A stretch of 26,476 nt of DNA from Rhizophagus sp. LPA8_4_AMF (Eukaryota > Glomeromycota > Glomeromycetes > Glomerales > Glomeraceae): the NCBI GenBank assembly GCA_021464525.1, contig JADRCO010000786.1, positions 1-26,476 on the forward strand, given 5' to 3'. Made by a program: the position numbers and the translations under genes. Shown one piece after another: positions 1-10,753 of the stretch. Position 1 is the first letter of the stretch. Each line of letters begins with the position of its first letter. The notes beneath the pieces were generated by a model that saw nothing but the letters and a program-made list of their open reading frames with translations, was not told where the DNA came from and ran no database searches.

Positions 1-132
1 TATATATAATCACACCAAAATGAAAATTATCTATATGTGTGACTATATAAAAAAATCTCACTATAAGCACACCTCTTTATAATCACTCTATTTGCTGGTT
101 CCAAAGGGTATGATTATAAAGGAAGCCGACTG
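1..132. mobile_element. Right end of a CAGTC-type (pogo/Tc1-like) miniature element, cut by window start
   Basis: Read from its right edge inward on the minus strand the sequence begins CAGTCGGCTTCCTTTATAAT and is followed on the plus strand by TA at 133-134. CAGTC termini next to a TA are typical of pogo/Tigger-like members of the Tc1/mariner superfamily. Two more elements here (13712-13895, 15216-15757) share the CAGTC start. The interior repeats short pieces of the type TATAATCAC in both orientations. There is no coding capacity. The left end is outside the window, so terminal symmetry cannot be confirmed. Confidence 0.5.
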
Positions 133-906
133 TATTTGATTTTAGGATGACACTAGTAGTATATTCAGTTGATTATTGTAAAACGTAAATTGAGATATAT
201 GCCACATAGTTTATATATATAAATTGTGTAATAAATCTTAGTATAGTGAAATTATACTTAAAAATAAACAAGTTTAATAAAAATTTTTGTAAAAAAAAAT
301 AAAGGCGTATTTTTTTATTTGATTAGATGATATTAATCATCATATGTACAAAATCTATTTAAATAAAGTTTCAGAAAGTTTTAGTTATTTCGGTTAAGTT
401 TCAGAATTTCAGACTTGACTGATTTTTCCAAACCTGGTTTTACCATTTCAGTTTCAGCATGTGGTAAAACCTTTTAGTTTCAGGCAGTACCATTATTGGT
501 TAGAGTAGCAAAAAATAAGCACTCATATTGCAGTAGTTGTGATGGTAATACTATATTTCTCAGCGTAATTGATTTTTGAATGCCATAATATTACAGCACA
601 ATACCAATTATGTATTGACGTAATAAGTTTGTACTGACGTATTAATTTGTACTAATAGAATTAATTTTATATTTTTTGATATTTAAATATTTTATATTAT
701 GTATATCTAATTTTAGTATTAGTAATGCATTCCTTTATTTGTAATAATAAGACCGCATAGATTACATGTTAAAGAAATACATAGAGACGTTCTTCTTCAA
801 GAGCGAACTTATACTATACTATAACTAAATATATATATAATATGCTACATCTAATGTTTTCTTATTTTATTATTTCCCTTTCCTTTTGTACGCTAGTTTC
901 TTCTAT
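133..906. other. AT-rich non-coding stretch left of hAT-1
   Basis: I see no gene. It holds a possible hAT-like terminus ending at 495 (listed separately), an inverted-repeat partner at 551-575 that matches 8887-8911, and two TGACGTA motifs around 616-645. The rest is AT-rich sequence without recognisable structure. Confidence 0.5.
361..495. mobile_element. Possible right terminus of a hAT-like element
   Basis: Read inward from 495 on the minus strand the end is TAATGGTACTGCCTGAAACT, which matches about 13 of 20 positions of the hAT-1 terminal repeat, including the final AAACT. The next 120 bases carry many TTTCAG or GTTTCAG copies, like the short subterminal repeats that hAT transposases bind. 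No left end or 8-bp duplication was found, so this is only a candidate; the partner end may lie before the window or be lost. Confidence 0.3.
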
Positions 907-3900
907 TAGTGATACCAGGCGAAACTATTTTTTCCTATCCAAAATATTTTGGAATTTTTTTCTTAAAGAATAAATTTATTCTGAAACCTAAATCTATTCC
1001 AAAACCTAAATGTATATCTGAAATAACAAAATATAATTATAATATAATGTAATTTTAAGGTTTAATAAACTAACTAATTATGGTACAATTATTTTTATTT
1101 TACATTTAGTATCACAATTTTCAACATTTTATTATTGAAAAAGTTATAAGCATGTGAAAAAAATACAAAAAATACTTTAAATCTGCTATAAAATAAGCAA
1201 GATTTCTAATTATAAAGTGTCCCCTTCTAATTCGTTATCAAGTGAATATTGTTGAATTAATTCTTCAACATCATAATTACTTTCCATTTCTACATCTTCA
1301 CCATCGTCTAATTCATCTTCACTATCACTTTCATTAACGTTTATATCTTCATCATTAATATCACTATCATCCGAATTTTCATCATCATTATTCAAACATT
1401 TTACTGCATTTTTTAAATTAAACATTTCTTCAATAATTAAAACCCGCACTTCATGATTAGGAATTTCTGAAATAGGGATATTTCTTCTGTTATCAATTTC
1501 ATTTTCCTCCTCTTCAAATTGTAAAAATGTTGATTCATTAATCATTTCATGCACTTCGTCCTCTGTATATTGTTGACTAACATAAGAAAGCTCATTTTTA
1601 ATATTAGATACATAAAATGACCGAATTTTCGCCATAGCCTCAACCTTTAAAAGTCCTAACCGTTGCCGTCGCGTACCATATAACCAACCAAAAGTGGAAA
1701 AAATTCTTTCACATCCCGCACTATGTGGAGTGATAGAAAACACCATTATAGCCAATGCAGGTAGATAATCATACTTGTCTTTGATTGTAAGCCACCAACT
1801 CATTGGTGTTTCAAGATGCCTATCAAAATCTTGATTATATGGACTCTTTCGCAATTCATAGTTACGCATTTGTGCCAAAAGACGATTGCATGACCTCTTA
1901 TCACCACCATTGTTTTGCCAAATCTGAGCTGCGGTAGTAGTGATAGTTTTCCAATATACTGCTCTTAACCCACGTGCTATTAAATATTTATAAAAAAAAA
2001 CAATTTTATTTCTTTCAATAAATAATTTCATTAAAAATTAGGATAGGATCTTATTACTAACCGCGATAGGCAGGATGTAAAAAATATGCCAAAATATAGA
2101 CTTTTGGATCAAATTTGTCCCAATATTTATTAAATGATTCGATACAATGTTGATGAAATTCTACCATTTCCCGAGAAGGTAATTTTTTAATAGTATTTGC
2201 TATTAGAATCAATTGAAGAAAGCAATCAGCAAGATTTGCATTAGCGCTTTCAAGTAAAGTAATAGCAGTTTTAATCGGCTTAAGAACTTTGGTTAATTTG
2301 TCAACATTTGTGAAAAATTCTGAGCTTCGAATATTTCGTCTGACACTCTTATTTGTGATTTCATTAGGATTATTCTTCAAAACCTACAAATATTTTACGA
2401 AATATTATTAGTAATCAGTAGTATTAAAATAACAAAATAAGAATTTATACATATTAAAATAAACTCACGTGTTCTAGTGCCATTCGTAAACGAGATACGG
2501 AACTTACAGCTTCATACACGGAAGTCCATCTTGTTTCACAGTATGTTTTAAGCCCTCCTCCTCCGATTTGTAATGTAGTAGTAGCATCGATCAATAATTT
2601 TCCTACTACATGAGAACGTTTAAAGAACAATGTAATCTGATTACAGCCACTGATTGTTATTTTAGCTAAATCATGTTCTAAAATTAAAAAAAAAAAGATT
2701 AAAAAAGATGAGTTTTTAACAATAATTCATAATTATTTTAATAGAATTGAAACGTACCCATAATGTGTTTGGTTATTAAATTGACGAAATGGGCAATGCA
2801 CCGAAGATCAATAATGTTTGGAAATTGGTTTGTAACAATTTCCCTTGCTTTTACGCAATTTGCAGCATTATCGGTTACTAATGCAGAAACTTTTTCAGGG
2901 CCAATCTTTTCGATAATATCTGTAATTTGACTTGCAAGAAAATCTCCTGTATGATGATCGCCTGAGTAGTCATGAAGAGCATAAAGGTATTGCTCGCGAT
3001 CAGGGGTTAGGATTATGTAGTTATAAATAGAAACACCATTTGGGTTCGTCCAGCCGTCAAGTGCTTAAATGAGTTAAACAATTAGAATTTAAAAACCTTT
3101 AAAAATTCATTTGACAACAAAAGCTTACCAAGTGTTAAATTCTCAGAATTTTTAATGATCTCCTTAATCTTGTCATTGATTCTTGCTGTTTCTTGATTTA
3201 AAAATCTACCGCTCAGCAATTCACTTGTAGGAGGCTCGTATCCTGGTCTCATTTCGTGAAGAAATTCAATAAAAAATGGATTCTCAATAATTGAGAACGG
3301 AATACCACAACATATAAATGCACGCACAAGAGCACGAGTAATAGAAGCCTTTTTTTGAGGATTTATATTAGTTGAATCAAACCAATCGGTCAACTCTCGC
3401 TGATCCGCCTGAGTCTTTCTTTTTTTACTATTGTCTGACGAAGAAAAGGAGTCCTCCCTTCCGAAATCTCGCGCAGAAACTACACCTAAGTAGAACGAAT
3501 GAACAAGTTCTGGAACTTCCCTACAGTAGTTTGCTAAGTGGTCTTCTAGCTCATTTGGATGACCACGAGGCCAATATGTCTTACAATAATTACATTTGGC
3601 CGAAAAATGACCAGCAGACTTGAGTGGTTTCTTCTCATAATGTCTCCATACTTCACTTTGAGGATGATCACCTTTCTTCTTTTGTTGATCAGTTGGAGTG
3701 TTCATTTTTTATAGAATACTGAACATTTATGAAATAGTAAAACTGTAAAACAGCTAAAATAATACATTTGACATGACTGGCAATATATATAGTCATTTGA
3801 TGCCTCACGTTGTGAGAGTTTTTTTTCTATTTTAATAGTTATTGATTATCTAATGAAGTGATTATCATCTAATTTTCTGTTTAGTCATGATTTCAGTTTA

Positions 3901-4004
3901 GTCATGTAACAAAATATTTGAAATTTCGTAATTTGAAGTACATTGACAAAACAATTTTAGTTTCGTCATATGATTAAATATTTCAGTTTTGCCCAATATC
4001 ACTA
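907..4004 (-). mobile_element. Complete hAT transposon (hAT-1) with terminal repeats and target duplication
   Basis: The left terminus reads TAGTGATACCAGGCGAAACT from 907. The right terminus, read on the minus strand from 4004, is TAGTGATATTGGGCAAAACT: 16 of 20 bases agree. Directly outside lie TCTTCTAT (899-906) and CCTTCTAT (4005-4012), an 8-bp duplication with one mismatch, as expected for the hAT superfamily. The single gene inside is uninterrupted on the minus strand, with about 300 bp of flank on each side. At 3098 bp with an intact reading frame, this is the only element in the window that looks autonomous. The flanking sequence it entered may belong to the older hAT-2 element. Confidence 0.88.
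1210..3705 (-). CDS. hAT-family transposase, BED zinc finger plus RNase H-like domain, five exons, intact
   Basis: Spliced on the minus strand as exons 3705-3129, 3063-2758, 2677-2469, 2383-2062 and 1976-1210. The four GT-AG introns (65, 80, 85 and 85 bp) keep phase throughout and yield 726 residues before TAA. Residues about 18-61 form a BED zinc finger with W20, C38, C41, H56 and C61 (C2HC). The catalytic core follows: ALDGWT with D195, VTDNAAN with D257, and the hAT signature ETRWTS near residue 345. The C-terminal dimerisation region holds GCERIFS with E561, so the expected D-D-E triad is present. The last 80 or so residues are very acidic and end in a short EELIQQY-type segment. The role is DNA cutting and joining at the element's own terminal repeats in the nucleus. 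The start is the first ATG before the BED finger. Exon joins were deduced by eye from splice sites and homology to the hAT fold; cDNA would settle them. Confidence 0.9.
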
Positions 4005-4012
4005 CCTTCTAT

Positions 4013-5254
4013 TATATTATCTATCACATGCTTCTTACCTTCTTTTTTACTACTATCTGAGAAGTCGTTATCTTTATTCTTTTTTTCTAATTCAGGCTTA
4101 GGTAACTTAAAGATCAAGCTGTATTCATTGCATTATATGGTTCAACTACCTATTGAAAAATCTTAACTGTTATAAAATTATTCATTGTCATTAGCATTTT
4201 CAATACCTTCTTCATATATTTATCAAAAATTTTAAACTCATCTATCTTTTTTTCATAACTACTCTCCATTCTATATTTATTAACTATAACTATGATACCG
4301 GTAATTCTTCCTTTAATAAATCCTTTCTATACTTACTACCATATCTACAATTACTTCTATTATTGGTTATATCATTAGCGTAGGTCTAGAAGAGTCCAGT
4401 TGTTAAATATCAGTTGGTAAAACATTTTCTTCTTTTTTACATATAACTAACTTTACAAAGAAATGTTAATATTAAAGAAATTCCAAAAAAATATCCATCC
4501 AAATATATATATTTGTATCCAGAAGGAATTAGAAAGCCAAAACCTACAGAAAAACAAAAAAAAAGTTAATATGTTTCTTTAAGAAATTATAAAATAACCC
4601 TACACATAAAGTATACTCATATTTTAAAAGAATCCAGAAAGCCTAAAATGTTTTTTATGAAATATAATAAAATAAACGTTAATAATTTCTAAAAAAAGTA
4701 AATTTTAAAAAAAGCCTCTTATCTTTCAAGCCAAAATTCCAACCCATAAAAGTGTCCTAAAAAATAAGATAAAGAAACATTAATAACATTTCTAAAAGTA
4801 AATTTTTTTTAAAAAAAAGGCAATTTACCTAAGATTCGTATTTCTAATCCTAAAAGGTTGTGAAATATTGTTTTTCTTAAAAAATTAATAAAAAATAAAG
4901 ATTTTTAAGTTCTAAAAAAGAAAATAAATTGGGTTGATCATTGCTGTTAGAGATCAATAAATAAAAAATTATAAATAATAATTGGATCTGTTATCTGATC
5001 AATCTAATCAAAGTTTTAATCATTCGGATTTATCATTATTTGACGTAAAACTTTTAAAATTTTTTTTTAATAAAATGTATTTATTAGTATTTAATTTATT
5101 AAACAACAATAATAATTAATGGGATTATAGGTCTGAATATTAGACAATTAATATTATATTAGATATAATAAAAATTTATAGGTAATTATGCCAAAAAAAA
5201 TATTAAATTATTATTTATCATAAAATCAATGTGTTTTTTATATTGACTTAATTG
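4013..5254. other. AT-rich stretch between hAT-1 and the hAT-2 pseudogene
   Basis: No gene is supported. The first 400 bases hold short protein-like but broken reading on the minus strand that I could not identify. Positions 4480-4990 are listed separately as degenerate repeats. The stretch may be the 3' flank of the hAT-2 element, enlarged by later insertion. Confidence 0.4.
4480..4990. repeat. Degenerate tandem-like repeats resembling the core of the 17461-18838 element
   Basis: At least three loosely spaced units carry an A-rich run, then AACGTTAAT or AACATTAAT, then a TTTCT half that could pair back to form a weak hairpin (around 4565, 4675 and 4785). The downstream part has several TGATC/GATCA words (4937-5005). 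The same order (A-run, GAAACGTTAGTA hairpin, then GATCA words) is seen much better preserved at 17960-18640. I infer an old relative of that non-autonomous hAT core; no terminal repeats were found here. Confidence 0.3.
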
Positions 5255-6290
5255 TTAAGTGAGAATTCTATCTAATATTTCTTCCATGTTAAATTCTTGA
5301 GAACCGTGATCTACCAGTGATGGTAAAGAAATATCAATTACTACTTTAATTTCTGTTTGAAGTAATTCTTGCAATTTATTTTTTATCTGCAATATTAACC
5401 TATCGTAAAATTTCCAAATTATTATTATTAACTGCCTCAGTAGCATTATTCTCATCTTCTAAATTGTTCTCATTTTAATTATAATCCTTCTTATCATCAT
5501 ACTAATCACTATGATTATTATCATAATCATCAAAAAAAGAAGGATCAAATAACATTTCTTAGATTTTATTTTGAAATTGATCTTCAAAAAGTGGATTATA
5601 TGCAAATTTGAGTTCAGACTTTGTATTTGCTATATAGTACATATGTAATTTCACCATTGATTCAAGTTTTTCAACATTTAATACATAAAAAACTAAATTA
5701 AAGATGTAATGTATTTTTTTAATATCAGATATAGTAATATTTAATATTTAATATTAACTTACCATGTTCTCTTTTTATTTGCCATCCAATCAATTATAGA
5801 GAATATACATTCACATCCTACGTTATATGGAGTAATTGATAAATCTTCATTGCAAGTTATCAAATATAATGTTCTTCATAATATACTGATTGTATAACCA
5901 TCACCATAAAAAAAATATTATCTATTCCTAACATATACTCTAAGTTATAAGGTTTATTATATTGTGTAAATGTGCGAATTTATGCAACTAATTTACTGTA
6001 AGAATTTTTACCACCATCCATATTTTTTAGCAATTTCATTACATTAAGACAAATATTATGAAAGACTATTAGATGTAAACTTTTACCTAAAGTATAAAAT
6101 ATGATAATTTAATTAAAATTTATGTAAAATAAATAATTTAAAAAAATCACATTTTACCTTAATAGTATGGATGAAACATATAATTTAAAATATAAAGATC
6201 AAAATCAAATTGTTTTTATCTTTTATTGAATAATTTAATGCAAGCAGTTTTAAAATTTTGATCTGATATTGGTAGAAGGAAATTAATTCT

Positions 6291-6475
6291 TTATAATAAG
6301 AGGAGTTACACATATTATGTAATATTCAGTTTAATATAAACTTACCCCCTCTCCTCTTATTAGATTTAACAACTAATCAAATATAATATTTATAAATTAT
6401 ATGGCCTTATTAAATGGAACGTAAGATTTTAATTATCACCCTTCCCCCTTTAATAATTACATAATATATGTAAGC
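6291..6475. mobile_element. Probable miniature inverted-repeat insertion in the hAT-2 pseudogene
   Basis: The left arm GTTACACATATTATGTAAT (6305-6323) is mirrored by the right arm, which reads CTTACATATATTATGTAAT inward from about 6473. A second inverted pair, AATAAGAGGAG at about 6295-6305 and CTCCTCTTATT at 6351-6361, lies partly inside. The insertion separates two neighbouring homology blocks of the hAT-2 pseudogene. Its exact ends and target duplication are not clear, so limits are approximate. Confidence 0.4.
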
Positions 6476-7316
6476 TTCCTAACTTGATTAATTTAACAAA
6501 ACAATCAGCAAGTATAGTTGATTTGAATTCAAGAGCTTTACTACTGATTTGACTGGGCCTAATAAAGTATTAACAGCATCAACATCATTGAAAAATGATC
6601 TACTTCAAAATAAACTTTTAATTTCATTATTTAATATTTCTGGACATTTATTTAATAACTAATAAATAAATAAAATAAAAATAAATTTTATAGTTTTAAT
6701 TCATTTTATAATTAATAAACAAATTAATATAATAAACTTATATTTTTAACTAACTTTTAAGACGTAAAATGAAATTTGTATAATCTCAAGCTGTTGACCT
6801 GTTGTCCATCTAGTTTTAGCATAGGTTTTAAGATTTTCACCTTTAATTGAATTATCAATTATATTCATCTTAAGCTTTTCACCAACTTGATGTGATGTTT
6901 TAAAAAATTTTACTAATTTTATACATTTTGCAATAACCTCTTTGACAAATGGAGTTTTACAAATATCAGTTGTAATGAGATTAATGTGATATGTAATGCA
7001 TCTAATCAGAATAATATATTTATGTGTATCAGCAATAATTCGTTTAGCAGATGCATATATAGGTAGCATGATCAAAAACAACTGCAGAAAATTTTTTAGG
7101 ACCAATATTTGTAATTACTTCATTAATTTTTTTAGCTAAAAATATTGCTATATGAGATTCTGATGATAAATTCTTTAAACTGGGCATAATTTCCTTTTGT
7201 TCACATATAATGAGTATAAAAACATATAATGATTGATCTCGTGGGCTTGTTCAGCCATCAAATCCTGAAAAAAATTAAAAATTTTATTAAATAATTAAAG
7301 AAAATTTCTAAGTATA

Positions 7317-7649
7317 CACGGGATATTTGGATATGAGTCACGTGATTTTAATTTGTCACCATATGTCACACCCTTCCTGCTTCTATTTTTACTATTTATT
7401 CTATGAACTTAGAATTTTTTTGAAGTATAAAATCCTATTTGTCACCCATTATTCGTCACATGGATAATTTTGTTAATTCTGGCCAGTTGGTCTGAAATTT
7501 CTATTTTTGGGTCTAATGTTACACTTATTTCCAAAATAGGTGATTTTTATTTTTAGAAAAATTATTTTTTATAGAATGGGAATCACCAAAAATGGAAATG
7601 ATTATCATATTCGTTGATGATCACGTGATTCATGTTTGAACATCCCGTG
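7317..7649. mobile_element. 333-bp miniature element with CACGGGAT ends and TA duplication
   Basis: The left end is CACGGGAT and the right end ATCCCGTG, each flanked by TA (7315-7316 and 7650-7651). The inverted similarity continues inward to the CACGTG palindromes at 7339-7344 and 7622-7627. No coding capacity. It sits in an intron of the hAT-2 pseudogene, between the block ending near 7705 and the block starting at 7262, and is therefore younger. About 100 bp (7364-7462) match 15511-15610 inside another element. The TA target suggests a Tc1/mariner-type source. Confidence 0.7.
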
Positions 7650-7784
7650 TACAAATAGAAATTGCCATAATTAAAAATTTAAAAATAAAATTTAAAATAT
7701 TTTTTTACCTAATATTAAATCTGATTTTTTATCCAACATAAGTTGCTGATCAACAATTATTTTAGTAAGTTCATTATTCATAAG

Positions 7785-8059
7785 TAGTGTTCTGCATGAA
7801 TCAAACTTTTTCTCTGCAGATTCGATTCAATTCAGACTCGACTTGGACTTGATTCGAACCCAAAAATTTTTATCTCGCGATCTAGTGATCCAATTCGAAC
7901 AATCTTTTTTAATTGATAGATCGCGTTGCCCTGATCAAAATAAAAAATAGATCGTCCAAATTGGACTGCTAGATCAAAAGTTATTCGTAAATAAAGTTTT
8001 TACTCTTCAGGATCAATCAGGGCTACACCATATCATGAATCGATTCGTGCAGAACACTA
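7785..8059. mobile_element. 275-bp hAT-type miniature element inside the hAT-2 coding region
   Basis: The termini are TAGTGTTCTGCATGAATC and, from the other end, TAGTGTTCTGCACGAATC (17 of 18). Flanks are TTCATAAG (7777-7784) and TTTATAAG (8060-8067), an 8-bp duplication with one mismatch that fits the common hAT target pattern nTnnnnAn. The interior has repeated GATTCGA-like words and no gene. It splits hAT-2 just after the segment equivalent to the hAT-1 GYEPP region, so it entered after or during decay of that gene. Confidence 0.8.
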
Positions 8060-8584
8060 TTTATAAGTGTGTTGGACAAAGTAGTAGGACATGGTGGCTC
8101 ATATCCATTACACAAATTTTTAACCATATCAATAAAAAAAGAATGAGAGACTAAATGAAATGTCACGCTATAACAAATAAAAAATTTTGCAATAGCTTTA
8201 TTGCATAATACTTGTTTGGTATTATCAATCTGATCAGATTCATAAAATTTATTTATTCTTATTTGGGATAAATTAACACGCCTTTTTTTTGAGACTGTTG
8301 AAATAGAATTAGTAATTTATTCTTCAGCATTTTATTTAATAAGAAGTAAACATTCTATTTTAAGTGTATAAAGCTAAATGTGCTTGCATTTAGGCTAGTT
8401 CTCCTTGGGTTTGAGTCCAGCCACAATACTTGCATTAACAACCAATATGACCTTCTTTTCTAGTACCAAAGTCATTAAAATGAATCCAAATAGGTCCTCT
8501 TTTCCTTTCTGATTTTCCTTTTTCTTTGTTTGTATTTAATAATATGCTACTTGAACTTTCACTACTTGTTTCTTGAGTAAACAT

Positions 8585-9683
8585 TATATAAAAATATATT
8601 ATTTTATATTAGAATATTTAATTGGTACACGTGTTAAAAATGTTTTAAATTTGGTATTTTTTAAGACAAAGAAATATTTAAAAAAAATTTTAAGAAATAT
8701 AACATAGGATTTTATACTATATTTATTTAATATATACATGTTAAGTCATGTGTTTATTAGTTGATCTATTTCCCATGTTGATATAATTTAAATTTGACAG
8801 GTTAATTTAATTATGGCAAATTGGCATTTTTAAAATTTGTAACTGTAATTATTATGATATATTACGTCAGGTATAATGACATAATTAAATTAATTTTGCT
8901 GAGAAATATAATTCACATTAACTTTAATAAAGTATAACATGCGCTGCGAAAAAAAAATAAAATATAAAACATTTTGTATTTTATAGATTTAAATAGAAAA
9001 AATTAAATAATATTAGTAAAAAATTTTATTTGAATAAATAGTGTTTAATAATTTTTTAATATAAATTGCTTTACTAATTACACTATTAAGTTTCAAATTT
9101 TACAAAATTAATCTAAAGTTAAATAAACTACTTAATGAATTCACAATTTAATTTAGAAAATTTACAACTTATTACTTTATATAGTAATTTTTCATTATAA
9201 ACTTTATTTACATTACGCCTCTTTTAAAATTTATTTGAAAGACAGATAGAAACTTTGATATTCTAGTCTTTAGCTAATGGAAAAATAACCAGTAATAGCA
9301 ATAACATTAATTTAATACTTGCTTATTGACTTATTTTATAAAGTTTTTATATTTAATAATTACAATTAAAACTTTAATAAAAAAGGTAAGGAAAAATTGG
9401 AAAAATTCTAAAATAAGTCTTTTAAAGTTTACAATTCAAACATAAAAAAGACAAATATATTCATGATTATAAAGGATGTAACTAAATAAAAGGTAATTGA
9501 TTCAAATATATGGCAATCGCAAATGTCATTTTGTTATTTGCTAATTACTTAATTTGCCAAGTTAAATTAAAATTTGAAATCAGTGAAACTATAAAGTATG
9601 ATAAAATTAAGAAGAAATCAAAGCCATCTTTTCAGAACACTTATTAATAAGATTAGAATAATTTACTATAAGTCTATAACTTA
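8585..9683. other. AT-rich non-coding stretch right of hAT-2
   Basis: No gene seen on either strand. The segment 8887-8911, read on the minus strand, matches 551-575 at 21 of 25 positions and is followed by TGACGTAATA; it may be the right end of the hAT-2 element (see findings). The rest shows only A/T runs. Confidence 0.5.
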
Positions 9684-9942
9684 GGGTCACACCAATCCAA
9701 TATATTGTTTAATATAACAGGTATAGAAATATTAGATAGATAATTTGGGTGGAGGTATTTAACAAAAAAAAATGGGCAGAATTATTGTTAATTTTGGCCT
9801 GAATTAAGTGTTATAACTTATTAATTGAATACTAGGAAATTTCTTCTAATTTTAACCTAAATTATATTTTGAAAAAACCCTCCAAAAATTGAAAAAGAGG
9901 GGTGGTGAGTTATGTTAAACAAAGTATTGGATTTTAACAGCC
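9684..9942. mobile_element. 259-bp miniature element, possibly Mutator-like, with 9-bp duplication
   Basis: It starts GGGTCACACCAATCCAATA and ends TATTGGATTTTAACAGCC. The arms then continue as ATCCAATA, TTGTTTAA and ATAAC on both sides with few differences. TATAACTTA lies directly outside both ends (9675-9683 and 9943-9951), a perfect 9-bp match; nine bases is the usual size for Mutator-like elements. A caution: a third TATAACTTA occurs inside near 9812, so the flanking copies could be part of a repeat and not a true duplication. Confidence 0.5.
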
Positions 9943-9951
9943 TATAACTTA

Positions 9952-10753
9952 ATTATACATTAATTTTGATACACATTTTTGTAACTTTACTCGTAATGAT
10001 GTGAATTGTGAAACCATATAAGATCTATGATAAAATCTCAACTTGATCGCCGATATGATTCCGATTTAACCCATTTCACTTTCTAAAGACAACATGAAGA
10101 TCCTAACGTTTTAATGTACATCGTCAAGGCTTTTTTATCATTTTGAAACAATTTTTCTCCTCAGATTTTGCCCCAGCCCCAATGAGTTTGTTTTTCTTAA
10201 TAATCTCTTTGCATTACAATATATAATTTAATAATAAAATAAATTTCGGAATAAAGTAAACGATTAATGAATCAATCGTACTAAATTTATTTATTTATAA
10301 ATATTTACGGAATATTTAGAACGAACGGTCTATTTTTCTTTGTTAAAGAACTTTGTTTAAAAAGAATAAAAGAAACTAAATTTAGAAATGATAAGGAAGA
10401 TAAAAATTTAACATTCAGACTGGAAGAAAAGAAACTCTGAGTTGACCCTGAGTCATCAATATATCCGGTACTCAAAATGAAACTCAAAATTACAATTGGG
10501 ACAATGGACATTTTTTGAAAGAAAATACTTAATTATTAGAACTGATTGAAAGTGATATTTCGAAATAGAACTAAATAATATATTTGTTTATACAAGATTT
10601 AATACTTTTATAAACTAAATATAAATAAATAAATATTCAATGTTTTGCATAATTAGATAATTTTAATTTGAACAAACGAAATTTAGCTTCGAAAGAAAGG
10701 CCATGTATAAAACAAGAATTAAGGGCTGGCTGTCTACTATTCTAAGGGATTAA
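9952..10753. other. Stretch without a supported gene, slightly less AT-biased
   Basis: Composition becomes more mixed from about 9950 than in the transposon region. A minus-strand open frame of 68 codons (10511-10305) begins with a hydrophobic, signal-like MSIVPIVILSFILSTGY, but there is no homology I recognise and no continuing exon, so I do not call it a gene. The plus strand over the same bases also has a lysine-rich open frame, so the coding strand is undecided. Confidence 0.35.

Larger units (their letters stand above)
5255..8584 (-). pseudogene. Decayed hAT transposase (hAT-2), colinear with hAT-1
   Basis: The minus strand keeps, in order, the parts of a hAT-1-like protein. From 8584 there is a BED finger (CKYCGWTQ and QAHLAL). 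At 8215-8070 is a segment equivalent to the hAT-1 GYEPP region. At 7253-7251 the expected DGWT reads DG, stop (TGA), T. Near 6815 is KTYAKTRWTT, matching the ETRWTS signature. Around 6640-6520 is FFNDVDAVNTLLGP. Near 6170 is LYILNYMFHP, equivalent to LAYFLHPAYR. At 5850-5770 is SITPYNVGCECIFSIIDWM, equivalent to the E-containing C-terminal core. At 5670-5575 is KLESMVKLHMYYIAN. The short acidic end EFNMEEILDRILT finishes at 5255. Stops and frame breaks are scattered throughout. Small elements at 7785-8059 (in coding sequence), 7317-7649 (in an intron) and about 6291-6475 interrupt it. It cannot encode transposase now. Confidence 0.82.

Noticed and set aside
3372..3623. Plus-strand open frame of 83 codons
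   Set aside because: It lies antisense within exon 1 of the intact hAT-1 transposase and has no independent support.
899..4012. hAT-1 as a domesticated host gene
   Set aside because: Terminal repeats and an 8-bp duplication are still present, so it is a transposon in its own right; domesticated copies normally lose these.
10305..10511. Minus-strand 68-codon frame with a signal-peptide-like start
   Set aside because: No recognised similarity, no further exon, and the opposite strand is equally open; not enough to call a secreted protein.
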